A stretch of DNA of 64,000 bases from Arhodomonas sp051195215 (GCF_051195215.1 NZ_JBNAZM010000018.1:1-64000); one strand, 5' to 3'. Numbered from the stretch's first letter, positions 53,849 through 63,173 are shown. The notes: generated by a model not told the origin, from the letters alone. Numbers and translations are program-made.

Positions 53849-54873
53849 GACTTGCCTCCCGCTCGAATCCGGCTCAGGTGCACGTTCATCATCATGGTCA
53901 CGACGATCGCCAGCCCCAGGATCATGTCGAACGTGTAGGCATTGACGCCGGAGATCGTGAAACCGTCCTTGAGAATCCCGAGCACCACCGCACCGAGAAA
54001 CGCGCCGATCACGGTGCCCGATCCCCCGGTCAGCAGGGTGCCGCCGATGACCGCCGAAGCGATGGCCATGAACATGATCTCGGTTCCGCCGGCGAGCGGA
54101 TCCACGGATTCGATGCGGAAAGCGTCGAGAATACCCGCGAAGCCACCCAGCAGGCTGCAGATCATGAAGTTACCGATCTTCACACGGCCGGTGCGGATGC
54201 CCACCTCCGCGGCACCCAGCGGATTGCCGCCGGTGGCAATGGTGTGCAGCCCCCAGCGCGTCTTCGTGAGCACGAACTGAAAGACGATCGCCAGCACGAT
54301 GGCCCAGGTGATCTGCACGACGATGTTGCCGCCGAACAGCGTCGCCCAGAACGCACTCGCCTCGGGCTGGACGGGAAAGCCGCCGGAGATCGTGAGATTG
54401 AAGCCGTTGACGAAGAACAGCATCCCCAGCGTGGTCACGAACGAGGGCACGCGCAGTCCCACCGTGATGGCGCCGTTGATGAGCCCCACGAATGCGGCAG
54501 CGGCCAGTGCCAGTACGATGGCCAGCGGCAGCGGTGCGCCCGCCTGCTGCGCGAAGTACATCACCAGCGGTGACAGCGCGTAGACCTGGCCGACGGAAAG
54601 GTCGAGCTCGCGATTGACCAGCACCATTACCTCGCCGGCGGCGATGATGGCCGTGGCCGCGGCGAACTGCGCCAGTACGCCGAGGTTGTCCGCCGACAGG
54701 AAGTACGGCGAGGTCCACTGGAAATAGATGACCAGCGCGATGCCCGCGAGCATGATGCTGGCCTCACGCCACTGCAGCAGCAGGATCGCTTTCTGGCGCC
54801 ATCCGCCCGCCGGCGCCCCTCCCGGGCGCCGGCGGACTACACCTGTGGTATTGACGTTTTCCTGATAAGCCAT
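53845..54873 (-). CDS. Sugar ABC transporter permease (RbsC/FrcC/XylH family)
   Basis: 342 residues with about ten hydrophobic segments. The family blocks GEVMVLVNRELDLSVGQVYALSP, GLINGAITVGLRVPSFVTTLG and ATGGNPLGAAEVGIRTGRVK are present, the last being the cytoplasmic coupling loop. It lies between the binding protein (3-bp gap) and the ATPase (4-bp overlap). Confidence 0.93.
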   Translation of the reverse strand: MAYQENVNTTGVVRRRPGGAPAGGWRQKAILLLQWREASIMLAGIALVIYFQWTSPYFLSADNLGVLAQFAAATAIIAAGEVMVLVNRELDLSVGQVYALSPLVMYFAQQAGAPLPLAIVLALAAAAFVGLINGAITVGLRVPSFVTTLGMLFFVNGFNLTISGGFPVQPEASAFWATLFGGNIVVQITWAIVLAIVFQFVLTKTRWGLHTIATGGNPLGAAEVGIRTGRVKIGNFMICSLLGGFAGILDAFRIESVDPLAGGTEIMFMAIASAVIGGTLLTGGSGTVIGAFLGAVVLGILKDGFTISGVNAYTFDMILGLAIVVTMMMNVHLSRIRAGGKS

Positions 54874-54876
54874 GAC

Positions 54877-55968
54877 TCACCCGACAGCGATGGGACCGGA
54901 ACGCTCAAGGAGCTTCGACGCCTCGGCATTGCCCTGGAACCGGCTCTCCGTCTCGAGATAAGGCGTGACGTTCTCCGAAGTCACGAACTTCAGGCCCGTG
55001 TTGATGTCGCCCGGGCCGGTAAGGCCGCCGGAGACCTTGAACATGAACAGCTCCATGACCGTGTAGAACCCTTGCAGGTAAGCCTGCTGGTCGACGGTGA
55101 AATCCAGGTACCCCTCGTCGATGGCCGTCAGCGTGCCCGGCAGCAGATCGAAACCGCCGCCGCGCACGCCTTTCTCGCGCAGCCCGTGCTTCTTCATGGT
55201 CTTGGCCACCGCCGCGGTGCTGCCCGCATCGACGGCGAACATGCCCTTGAGGTTCTGGTGGCCGAGGTAGAACGACTCCACCCGCGAGAATTCCTCGTTG
55301 ATGGTCGCCCCGGTGGCCGTCTCGTGCAGCGTGATGTCCTTGCCCGATTCCTCGATGGCAGCCTTGGCACCGTCGAGACGCGGCTGGATGTTGAGCTGGC
55401 CCGGCGTGGCGATGAAACCCGCGACCTCGCCGGAGCCCACCAGCTCCACCATCCGCTGGCCCACCGCCTTGCCGGCGAGGAACAGCTCCTGGCCCACGTA
55501 GGCCAGACGGTTGTTGTCGACGTCCGCGTTGTAGGAGAACACCGGGATGCCCTGTTTCAGGGCCCGGTCCACCGGCGCGTTGAAGGCGTTGCGGTCCACC
55601 AGCGCCACGGCGATCCCGTCGGCCTTGGAAGCGATGGCGGCATTCATCGAATTCACCATCTCGCTGGCGACGGACGTCTGCGAGCCGGTCCACTGGTAGG
55701 TACAGCCGAGCAGCGCGCAGGCATCGGCGATGCCGTACTGGGTGGGCACGAAGAACGGATTCGTGGACACGTGGTTCACGAACACGAAGTTCCACTTCGG
55801 ATGCGAGGGATAAGCGCCTTGATCGGCCGCATGGGCAGCGCTGGGCAGCCCCAGGGTAGCCGCCACCGACAGCAGCGCGCCGCTGCCGGCGGCACGGCGC
55901 AGCAGAGCGCGACGGGACGGCGATGGAACGTCTTCCAGGTCCAGGTAATCCTGCGGTTCGTTGCTCAT
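54877..55968 (-). CDS. Periplasmic sugar-binding protein, probably Tat-exported
   Basis: 363 residues. The N-terminus SRRALLRRAAGSGALLSVAATLGLPSAAHA has a twin-arginine type start and a cleavage site near residue 47. The mature part is a periplasmic-binding-protein type I fold (YQWTGSQTSVASEMVNSMNAAIASKADGIAVALVD; GQELFLAGKAVGQRMVEL), as in ribose or fructose binding proteins. Tat export of such a protein is less common and would mean export after folding. It shares the operon with the secreted epimerase upstream. Confidence 0.9.
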   Translation of the reverse strand: MSNEPQDYLDLEDVPSPSRRALLRRAAGSGALLSVAATLGLPSAAHAADQGAYPSHPKWNFVFVNHVSTNPFFVPTQYGIADACALLGCTYQWTGSQTSVASEMVNSMNAAIASKADGIAVALVDRNAFNAPVDRALKQGIPVFSYNADVDNNRLAYVGQELFLAGKAVGQRMVELVGSGEVAGFIATPGQLNIQPRLDGAKAAIEESGKDITLHETATGATINEEFSRVESFYLGHQNLKGMFAVDAGSTAAVAKTMKKHGLREKGVRGGGFDLLPGTLTAIDEGYLDFTVDQQAYLQGFYTVMELFMFKVSGGLTGPGDINTGLKFVTSENVTPYLETESRFQGNAEASKLLERSGPIAVG

Positions 55969-56004
55969 GTCACTCTCCTCCGGTCACAGTGCGAAACGTC
56001 CGCC

Positions 56005-57153
56005 TCAGGGCGAGAAGTGAAAGACGGTTGTCTGGTGGTACGGCTCCCCGGGTTCGAGCCGGGTGGACGGAAAATCGGACTGGTTGGGCGCATCCGGGAA
56101 ATGCTGCGCTTCCAGCGTGAAACCGCCCCAGTGGGCATAGGATTCACCGTTCTTGCCCGCGAGCGATCCGTCGAGGAAGTTGCTGGTGTAGAACTGAACC
56201 CCGGGTTCGGTGGTGTAGAACGTCAAAGCCCGCCCCGACGCCGGATCGACCACGCGGGCGGCAAGAGCGTCCAGATCGCCATCGGTGTTCAGCACCCAGT
56301 TGTGGTCATAGCCCCCGTGCTCCGGCTCGGCCCGCTGGAGCTGGACATGGTCGTCGCGGATTTGCTCACCAATGGCCTTGGGCGTGCGAAAGTCGAACGG
56401 CGTCTGCGCCACCGGCGCCAACCGCCCGGTGGGAATCAGCGTCTCGTCCACCGGCGTGTACCGGTCCGCATTGATCATGGCGACCTGGTCGAGGACGTCG
56501 CCCTCGCCCGCGCCGGCGAGATTGAAATAGGCGTGATTGGTGAGGTTGACCACGGTGGGCTCGTCGCTCAACGCCGTGTAGTGAATGCGCAGGTCGTTGT
56601 GCTGGTTGAGCGTGTAGCGCACCGTCACTGCGAGGTCACCGGGGAAGCCCATGTCCCCGTCCCGGGAGAGCAGGCTGAGCTCCACACCCACCCATTCCGC
56701 CCCTTCGATGGGCCGGGCCTGCCAGATGCGGCTGTCGAAACCGTCGGGCCCGCCGTGCAGGGCATTGGGGCCGTTATTCGCAGGAATCCGGTAGGTCTCG
56801 CCGCCGAGCTCGAACTCACCCCCGGCAATGCGATTACCGTAGCGACCGATCAGAGCGCCGAAGTACGGCGCGTTGTCGAGATAGGGTTCGAGGCGGTCGA
56901 AGCCCAGAACCACGTCCTCGAATTCACCGTTCTTGTCGGGCACCGTGACGGACTGGACGATGCCGCCGTAAGTCAGAACGCCGACTTCCATGCCGGCGTC
57001 GTTGGTGAGCGTGTACTCGTCCACGCGTGTGCCGTCGGGCATGGTGCCGAAAGGCGCACGTGTGACCGACATGGCGTGGGCGGCGCCGCCGGCCATGCCG
57101 ACGGCCGACACCAGCAACGTCCCGGCGATACCGGTGCGAGACAACGATCGCAT
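56005..57153 (-). CDS. Secreted aldose 1-epimerase
   Basis: 382 residues with a signal peptide (TGIAGTLLVSAVGMAGGAAHA, about residues 7-27). Galactose mutarotase motifs are present: GRYGNRIAGGEF, NNGPNALHGGPDGFD with the catalytic His, and VVNLTNHAYFNLAG with the second His; the catalytic Glu lies in GGFTLEAQHFPDAP. It interconverts sugar anomers in the periplasm, presumably supplying the right anomer to the binding protein encoded 36 bp downstream. It heads the sugar ABC operon. Confidence 0.93.
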   Translation of the reverse strand: MRSLSRTGIAGTLLVSAVGMAGGAAHAMSVTRAPFGTMPDGTRVDEYTLTNDAGMEVGVLTYGGIVQSVTVPDKNGEFEDVVLGFDRLEPYLDNAPYFGALIGRYGNRIAGGEFELGGETYRIPANNGPNALHGGPDGFDSRIWQARPIEGAEWVGVELSLLSRDGDMGFPGDLAVTVRYTLNQHNDLRIHYTALSDEPTVVNLTNHAYFNLAGAGEGDVLDQVAMINADRYTPVDETLIPTGRLAPVAQTPFDFRTPKAIGEQIRDDHVQLQRAEPEHGGYDHNWVLNTDGDLDALAARVVDPASGRALTFYTTEPGVQFYTSNFLDGSLAGKNGESYAHWGGFTLEAQHFPDAPNQSDFPSTRLEPGEPYHQTTVFHFSP

Positions 57154-57649
57154 AGTCTCCTCCTCCTTGCGGTGAATGAGCCGCGCTGACGCGGGCTCAT
57201 GTCCTCGATCTGTCTTGTTCGTTATCCAAACGCCGTCCGTACGCCGTGGGCGGGCAATCCGACGTGGCTACGCACGAACCGGCTTGCCTCCAACCATAGC
57301 GGGTCACCCATAACCTACAAATACGACTTGTCCCATAAATTCATATCCGTATGGTTATGGCTTTGCCAAGCACGGTGCGATCCCCTCTACCTCCCACGGT
57401 CGCTGACGGCGTCGACCACGGGCTATGCCGTTCGAGATCGACGGCTCCGGGCAGCCGACCAGGGCCTGTGATGTGCACTATCGCGGGCGTTGGGGTCATT
57501 GCCACTGCAGATGTCGGGCACCGCCAGCGGCGGTCCCCGACCTACGCGGTTCCAATCCACGACACCAGATCAACGCTCGTAGGTCGGCTGCCCCGGTAGC
57601 CGACGTCCCGGCTCTTCGCCCGGCACACGCCCGCCGACGAGGCTCGCTA
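57154..57649. promoter_or_regulatory. Intergenic region with epimerase-operon operator and TRAP-operon hairpin
   Basis: 496 bp without a gene. Nearest the epimerase, CCATAACC (57308-57315) and GGTTATGG (57353-57360) form an 8-bp inverted repeat enclosing an AT-rich stretch, a good operator and promoter candidate. Nearest the TRAP gene end, GTAGGTCGGCT...AGCCGAC (57579-57604) is a hairpin in terminator position, related to the dyad at 48536. The part between them shows nothing I recognise. Confidence 0.55.
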
Positions 57650-58951
57650 TCACAGCGGCCAGATCGCCACTTGCGGGAACGCCAGCATCAACGCCAGCAC
57701 ACCCACCTGGATCGCGATGAACGGCAGCAGCGAGCCGTAGATATCCCGCAGCGAAATCTCCGGCGGCGCCACGCCCTTGAGATAAAAGGCGGCCGGACCG
57801 AACGGCGGGCTCAGGAAAGAGACCTGCATGTTTATCGCGAAGAGAATCCCGAACCACACCGGGTCGTAGCCCAGTTTCTCGACGATGGGCACGAAGATCG
57901 GCAGCGTGAGCATGGCGATACCGATCCAGTCCATGAACAGGCCCAATACGATGAGAATCGCCATCATCACCAGCACGATGGCAATGGGGGCGAGATCCAG
58001 CCCGAGGATGCTGTCGGCGACGAACCGGTTGCCGCCCATGAGGTTGTACACGCCCACGAGGATCGCCGCGCCGACGCCGATCCACACGATCATGCCGCAG
58101 GTATTGATGGTCTGGGTGAGGCTGTCGCGGATGATGACCACGGATAGCTCGCCGCGCAGTGCCACCAGCAGGACCACTGCGAACACGCCCATGGCCGCCG
58201 CCTCCGTCACCGACGCGATGCCGCCGTAGATGGACCCGAGCACCATGGCGGCGATGCACGCCGGCGAGAGCACCGCCTTGAGCGCGCCCAGCCGGGAATG
58301 CCCCGGTGCGCGCAGCTCCTCCTCGGAAAGCGGCGGGCCGAGCTCCGGACGCATCAGGCAGCGGGTGAGCACGTACGCAACGTACGAACCCATGAGAATG
58401 AGCGCCGGCGTGACCGCGGCAGTGAACAGATCGGCGATGGACTCACTCGCCAGCAACCCGTAGATGATGAGCACGATGGACGGCGGCATCATCGTGCCCA
58501 GCGCACCGCCGGCGCAGACCACGCCGATGGAGATATTGCGGTGGTAGCCAAGGCGCAGCATCTGCGGCAGCGCCAGAATGCCGAGCAGCACGATCTCGCC
58601 GCCGATGATCCCGGACATGGCGGCCAGGAAGAACGCAACGACGATGGTCTGCACCGCGACGCCGCCGGGCAGTCGGCCCGCGAACACCCGCATGCCGTTG
58701 AACAGGTCCCGCGCGATGCCGGAGCGGTCCAGCAACGAGGCCATGAGCACGAACATGGGCACGGCCACCAGCGAGTACTCGGTCACGAAACCGTAGATAC
58801 GCGTGGTGACCAGTGGCAGCGCATCGGGGCCGAAAAAGCCCAGCGTGAAGAGCAGAGCGACGAGCCCGGTAATGAAAGCCAGTGGCAATCCGGTGAGCAG
58901 CAGAGCGAAGATCGAGCCCACCAGCACGTAGGTGGCGGTTGCGATATCCAT
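57650..58951 (-). CDS. dctM: TRAP transporter large permease (DctM)
   Basis: 433 residues, about 12 hydrophobic segments. DctM-family blocks are GLPLAFITGLVALLF near the start, PQMLRLGYHRNISIGVVCAGGALGTMMPPSIVLIIYG in the middle and NMQVSFLSPPFGPAAFYLKG near the end. It couples Na+ or H+ flow to solute uptake with DctQ and DctP. I chose the ATG at 58951, the usual N-terminus. It is 8 bp after dctQ. Confidence 0.94.
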   Translation of the reverse strand: MDIATATYVLVGSIFALLLTGLPLAFITGLVALLFTLGFFGPDALPLVTTRIYGFVTEYSLVAVPMFVLMASLLDRSGIARDLFNGMRVFAGRLPGGVAVQTIVVAFFLAAMSGIIGGEIVLLGILALPQMLRLGYHRNISIGVVCAGGALGTMMPPSIVLIIYGLLASESIADLFTAAVTPALILMGSYVAYVLTRCLMRPELGPPLSEEELRAPGHSRLGALKAVLSPACIAAMVLGSIYGGIASVTEAAAMGVFAVVLLVALRGELSVVIIRDSLTQTINTCGMIVWIGVGAAILVGVYNLMGGNRFVADSILGLDLAPIAIVLVMMAILIVLGLFMDWIGIAMLTLPIFVPIVEKLGYDPVWFGILFAINMQVSFLSPPFGPAAFYLKGVAPPEISLRDIYGSLLPFIAIQVGVLALMLAFPQVAIWPL

Positions 58952-58959
58952 ACCTGCCC

Positions 58960-59553
58960 CTACCCCCGAGCTGCCGGATTGCCGCCGCGCACGGATTGCC
59001 ACAGGTGCAGCGCGGCCTGCAGCGTCATCACCAGTGCGGCGAGCAGAATGACGGCCTTGGTGAAACTCGGGAACGGCGGATTCCAGCTCGAGCCCGAGCG
59101 CTCCAGCGTCCACTCCCCGGTCGGCGCGATCACCGAATTCGAGACCATGACCCAGGCCGCGTAGGTAATCGCCCCGCAAAAGCCCAGCGTGACGGCATCG
59201 TTGAACACGTCGAGCGCACGCCGCAGGCGGGGGCCCGCGGCGTCATAGATCAGGCGCACGCGAATATGGCTGTCCCGCGCCAGCGCCACCGGCCCGCCCA
59301 GGCAGAACAGTACAGCCACCAGGAAGACGACCGTTTCGTGAACCCAGGACGTCGGCGATGCGAAGCCGTAGCGCAGGAACACTTCGATGACGCTGATGGC
59401 CATCGCCGCGAACGCGAGCCAGGCGATTTCCGGGGCGCTGCGGTTGATCCAGTGATCGAACCGGGTACGCGCGCCGTGCGCGCGTGCGGCCTGGCCGTCC
59501 GCCGGCGCGTCCTGCGACCCGGTTACCTCGGCCCGGGAGACGTTGGCGGTCAT
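58960..59553 (-). CDS. dctQ: TRAP transporter small permease (DctQ)
   Basis: 197 residues with four hydrophobic segments, as expected for DctQ. RYGFASPTSWVHETVVFLVAVLFCLGGPVALARDSHIRVRLIYD is the family core with its charged helix-2/3 loop. It has an extended soluble N-terminus of about 40 residues. It lies between dctP and dctM in the same orientation. Confidence 0.9.
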   Translation of the reverse strand: MTANVSRAEVTGSQDAPADGQAARAHGARTRFDHWINRSAPEIAWLAFAAMAISVIEVFLRYGFASPTSWVHETVVFLVAVLFCLGGPVALARDSHIRVRLIYDAAGPRLRRALDVFNDAVTLGFCGAITYAAWVMVSNSVIAPTGEWTLERSGSSWNPPFPSFTKAVILLAALVMTLQAALHLWQSVRGGNPAARG

Positions 59554-59620
59554 GATCGCTTCTCCTCCTCGACGGATTCGAGGCCGCCGTGGGCCGCAAG
59601 CCGGCCCACGGCGGCGGCGG

Positions 59621-60664
59621 TTACATCAGGTCACGCTTCTCGAGAAAGGCGACGACGGAGTCGTAAACCTTGCGGGTCATGTCGTTCTTCTCCGCCCACA
59701 CGGCCCACTCCTTGCGAGCGATGCGGCGGAACTTCGCGCGTTCCTCGGCAGGCAGGTCGATAATCTCGATGTCACCGTTATTGCGGGCCTTGTCGACGGC
59801 CTCCATGTCGAGCTGCTGCAGGCGGAAGGCGATGTCGTAGGCCATGTGGTCCACCGAGGTCTCGAGCAGAACCTTGAGGTGCTCCGGCAGCTCGTCCCAG
59901 ATGTCCTTGTTGAGCGAAACCGCGCCCATGGGCAGGGAGTGAAACCCGGGATAGACCGGGTACGGCGCGAACTGATGCAGGCCGAGCTGCTGGTTATTGG
60001 CGAACGTGTTGTAGTCCGCGGCGTCGATCACGCCCTTCTCCAGCGCCGTGTACACCTCCGAGGTGGGCAGATTCACGGGCGTGGCACCGGCGTTGCTGAA
60101 CACGTTGTTCACCATCCCCTGGGGGGCACGCATTTTCAGCCCTTCGAGGTCCTCGACGCTGCGAATGGGACGGCTCGAGACAAACGACTCCAGGCCGGCG
60201 GCAGTAGCGCCGATGAGATGCACGCCATAGGGCTCGACGAGCTCGTTGTACAGCGCCTCGCCGCCGCCATAGTTCATGTACTCGAGAAACTGCATGGGAT
60301 CGCTCCAGGCGCCCACGAGGTTGCCGAGCATGCCGAACGCAGGATTCTGGCCACTGAAGTAGCTTGGATCCGTGATGTGCCCGTCGAGGACGCCGCTGCC
60401 GATGGCGTTCAGCGTCTGGGTATTGGGCACCACCGCACCCACCGGCAGGATCTCGATCTCGATCTCGCCGTCGCTCATCACGTTGACGCGCTCGGCCCAG
60501 TCCTTCTGCATCTTGACCAGCGGAGAGCCCGCCGACTCGGTGGTCTGGAAGGTCCACTCATAGGTTGCCGCGTCCGCGGCCGGGGCGGCGGCGAGCGCGC
60601 CGGCCGCCAGGCCGACGGCCGCGACGGTTGCGCTAATGCGGCTGGTAGCATCGGGATTTTTCAT
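59621..60664 (-). CDS. dctP: TRAP transporter solute-binding protein (DctP)
   Basis: 347 residues with a signal peptide (VAAVGLAAGALAAAPAADAA). ENACPP-type loops are absent; instead the DctP core is seen in MSDGEIEIEILPVGAVVPNTQTLNAIGSG, RSVEDLEGLKMRAP with the ligand-binding Arg, and YTALEKGVIDAADYNTFANN. Ligands of this family are organic acids, including sugar acids. The neighbouring FAH-family enzymes suggest an aldonate or 2-keto sugar acid. Confidence 0.92.
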   Translation of the reverse strand: MKNPDATSRISATVAAVGLAAGALAAAPAADAATYEWTFQTTESAGSPLVKMQKDWAERVNVMSDGEIEIEILPVGAVVPNTQTLNAIGSGVLDGHITDPSYFSGQNPAFGMLGNLVGAWSDPMQFLEYMNYGGGEALYNELVEPYGVHLIGATAAGLESFVSSRPIRSVEDLEGLKMRAPQGMVNNVFSNAGATPVNLPTSEVYTALEKGVIDAADYNTFANNQQLGLHQFAPYPVYPGFHSLPMGAVSLNKDIWDELPEHLKVLLETSVDHMAYDIAFRLQQLDMEAVDKARNNGDIEIIDLPAEERAKFRRIARKEWAVWAEKNDMTRKVYDSVVAFLEKRDLM

Positions 60665-60810
60665 GGTTCTCCTCTCCTCGCTCTGTGGTCTGCGTGTCGG
60701 GCGCAGTCCCGGTGAAGGCGGACCGGCAGCACGGGCCGGCCACGCTCATGGCTTCACTTTGGTTTGGTGACTGCGGCCGTCGTCGTCCGGCAATCACGAC
60801 GGCCGGCTGG

Positions 60811-61998
60811 CTACAGCAGATGGCGGGTGGCCAGGTTGCGCATGAGTGCACCCGTGCCGAACGTCCATCGCGGGCATGCATTGGTGGGTCGCACACGGTT
60901 CGACAGGGCGCCCAGGCGCGGCTCGGCAATGGTCGTGACGTCACCGGAATGATGGGTGAACCCCTTGTCTGCCTCGTCGCGATCCTGCACGGGCGCGAAC
61001 GGTGTTCCCAGCAACAGCACCAGGCCGTCCGGGTACTGGTGGTTGTCGTCGATGGTGGCGGTGACCAGGCGCTGCGGATCACGGCTGATCTGCGACATGG
61101 CGCTGTTCGCCTCGAGCCGGAAACCGTCGCCACCGACCACTGTCAGCGACACCTCCGCGGCGCGCACGTCATCCAGCTCGTAGCGCTCATCGAACAACCG
61201 GATGAACGGGCCCAGGGCGCAGCTCGCATTGTTGTCCTTGGCTTTGCCCAGCAACAGCGCCGAACGCCCTTCCAGATCTCGCAGGTTGACGTCGTTGCCG
61301 AGGGTTGCGCCGACGATGACGCCACGGCTGTTCACCGCGAGCGCGATCTCCGGCTCCGGATTGTTCCACTGCGACGCCGGGTGAATACCCACGTGCGCTC
61401 CGGTGCCCACCGCCGACAGCGGTTGCGCCTTGGTGAATATCTCGGCGTCGGGACCAATGCCCACCTCGAGATACTGCGACCAAACGCCACGGGCTACGAG
61501 CGTCTCCTTGAGCGCCATCGCCGCCGCGGACCCGGGCTCCAGCGTCGACAGGTCCGCGCCGATGAGCTCATGAATGTCGGCGCGGACATCGGCGGCGCGT
61601 GCCGGGTCGCCTTGCGCCTGTTCCTCGATGACGCGTTCGAGCAGGCTGGCAATGAACGTCACACCCGAGGCCTTGATGGCCTGCAGATCCACGGGCGCGA
61701 TCAGGCATGGCCGGTGCGGGTCGTGGGCTGTCGCGTCGGAGTTGGCGAACACCTCCTCCAGCGCCGCCATACGCTCACCCGGGGCGGTTGCCGCCTCGCG
61801 GGCCGGGTCGCGGGTTTCCAGCAGGTCGCGCATGGTCGGCAACCGCGGACTGGTGATGTCGTAGACGAAACCGTCACGAACAGTCACCAGACAGGGGCCG
61901 CCCCGATCCGGGGACCACGCACGGCCCACGAGACAGGCACGATCCGCATCCCGAGGCAGGACGCCGGCGCCGGTCAGAAGCGGGGAAGGCGTCGACAT
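60811..61998 (-). CDS. FAH-family 2-keto-3-deoxy sugar acid dehydratase (XylX-like)
   Basis: 395 residues. The C-terminal fumarylacetoacetate hydrolase-like domain has the metal ligands in HPASQWNNPEPEIALAVNSRG and GNDVNLRDLEGRSALLLGKAKD, and TVVGGDGFRLEANS continues the fold. Length and N-terminal extension fit 2-keto-3-deoxy-D-xylonate dehydratase (XylX), which yields the semialdehyde used by the dehydrogenase at 49095. The precise sugar acid is inference. It is followed by the TRAP genes after 146 bp. Confidence 0.8.
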   Translation of the reverse strand: MSTPSPLLTGAGVLPRDADRACLVGRAWSPDRGGPCLVTVRDGFVYDITSPRLPTMRDLLETRDPAREAATAPGERMAALEEVFANSDATAHDPHRPCLIAPVDLQAIKASGVTFIASLLERVIEEQAQGDPARAADVRADIHELIGADLSTLEPGSAAAMALKETLVARGVWSQYLEVGIGPDAEIFTKAQPLSAVGTGAHVGIHPASQWNNPEPEIALAVNSRGVIVGATLGNDVNLRDLEGRSALLLGKAKDNNASCALGPFIRLFDERYELDDVRAAEVSLTVVGGDGFRLEANSAMSQISRDPQRLVTATIDDNHQYPDGLVLLLGTPFAPVQDRDEADKGFTHHSGDVTTIAEPRLGALSNRVRPTNACPRWTFGTGALMRNLATRHLL

Positions 61999-62035
61999 GG
62001 AGAGTCTCCTTGCGATCTCGCGGCAGGCGACGCGG

Positions 62036-63028
62036 TCACAGCGCGCGTACGGTCGGTACTTCGGTCTCGACCACCGTCATCGGGTTGCGCAACGGCAGTG
62101 CGAACGGATTCGCCTCGATCTCGAATACATCACCGTCGCGGGTGCGCACGCCGTCGCTGAAGCTCAACGTGGCCGTGCCCAGGAAGTGCACGTGAATGTC
62201 GCCGGGCCGGCGGAAGACCGGGTACTTGAAGTGATGCGCCTCCAGGTTGGCGATGCTGTGGCACATGTTCTCCTCGCCGGTGACGAACGGCTGCTCCCAG
62301 ATCACCGCCCCGTCCCGTCGCAGACGCGAAACACCGCGGAGGTTCGCGGGCAGCTCGCCGACGAGTAGCTCGCCGCCCAGCGCGCAGGCACGCAGCTTCG
62401 AGTGCGCCAGGTAGAGATAATTCTCCCGCTCGGTGACGTGGTCAGAGAACTCGTTGGCCAGCACGTACCCCAGACGGCAGGGCGTACCGTCGGCGGCGAT
62501 GATGTAGACGGCGGCGATCTCCGGCTCCTCGCTGCCATCCCGGGCAAAACCGGGGGAGACCAGGGCCTGGCCCGGGCCCACCGCGATGGAGCCGTCCCCC
62601 TTGTAGAACCACTCCGGCTGCACCCCCATCGTCCCGGCCGCCGGTCTGCCGCCCTCGACACCGAGCCGGAACATCTTCATGGAATCGGTGGGATTGTCCC
62701 CGTCCGCCGTAGCCCGATGCATGCGGTCGCGGCCGTCGGCGCTGCCGAGATGCGTCAGACCGGTGCCAGTCATCAGCATGTGGGCCGGATCGGGGTGATG
62801 AACGGGGGCGATGACAGCGCCGTCGTTCAGAGCGGCCTCCACGTCCACGTCGGGCCCGCGATCGCAGGTGGCCACCACGTCGGCGAGCGTCCGTCCCTCG
62901 TCGGCGGCACGGCGGGCGAGCTCGTAGACGCTGGTGACGCCACTGACCTCATGGCCGCTGACACCGTCGCCCGGGACTGTCACGACCCGTGGCGTCCCCT
63001 CGTTTCCCATGATCTGGAGCAGTTTCAT
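62036..63028 (-). CDS. FAH-family AraD1/GguC-type protein
   Basis: 330 residues. The start MKLLQIMGNEGTPRVV and blocks PVHHPDPAHMLMTGTGLTHLGSADGRDRMH, GVQPEWFYKGDGS and EEPEIAAVYIIAADGTPCRLGYVLANEFSDHVTERENYLYLAHSKLR match the AraD1 (GguC) family, linked to L-arabinonate breakdown and to sugar-import loci in alpha- and betaproteobacteria. The EPEIA metal ligand is intact. With the gene after it, this cluster has two FAH-family enzymes. It is the first gene of the run that ends with dctM and is divergent from the LysR gene. Confidence 0.83.
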   Translation of the reverse strand: MKLLQIMGNEGTPRVVTVPGDGVSGHEVSGVTSVYELARRAADEGRTLADVVATCDRGPDVDVEAALNDGAVIAPVHHPDPAHMLMTGTGLTHLGSADGRDRMHRATADGDNPTDSMKMFRLGVEGGRPAAGTMGVQPEWFYKGDGSIAVGPGQALVSPGFARDGSEEPEIAAVYIIAADGTPCRLGYVLANEFSDHVTERENYLYLAHSKLRACALGGELLVGELPANLRGVSRLRRDGAVIWEQPFVTGEENMCHSIANLEAHHFKYPVFRRPGDIHVHFLGTATLSFSDGVRTRDGDVFEIEANPFALPLRNPMTVVETEVPTVRAL

Positions 63029-63173
63029 GTCGTCGACTCCACGGCGGTTCTCTCCTCACGTGGAACAAACGCTACGGCGCCAGACATAACCATCCAATGC
63101 TTAATGGTTTATTTATTTATACGTGTTTTGTTATTAACATGAGATCACTGGGCTGTGTCACGGAGGCGTCGCC
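63029..63173. promoter_or_regulatory. Divergent promoter region of the FAH operon and LysR gene
   Basis: AT-rich 145 bp. AACCAT (63088-63093) and ATGGTT (63104-63109) form an inverted repeat spaced by 10, inside ATAACCAT...ATGGTTTAT, a plausible LysR-type site. GTTATTAAC (63130-63138) is a short palindrome. CGGAGG precedes the LysR start. Confidence 0.6.
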
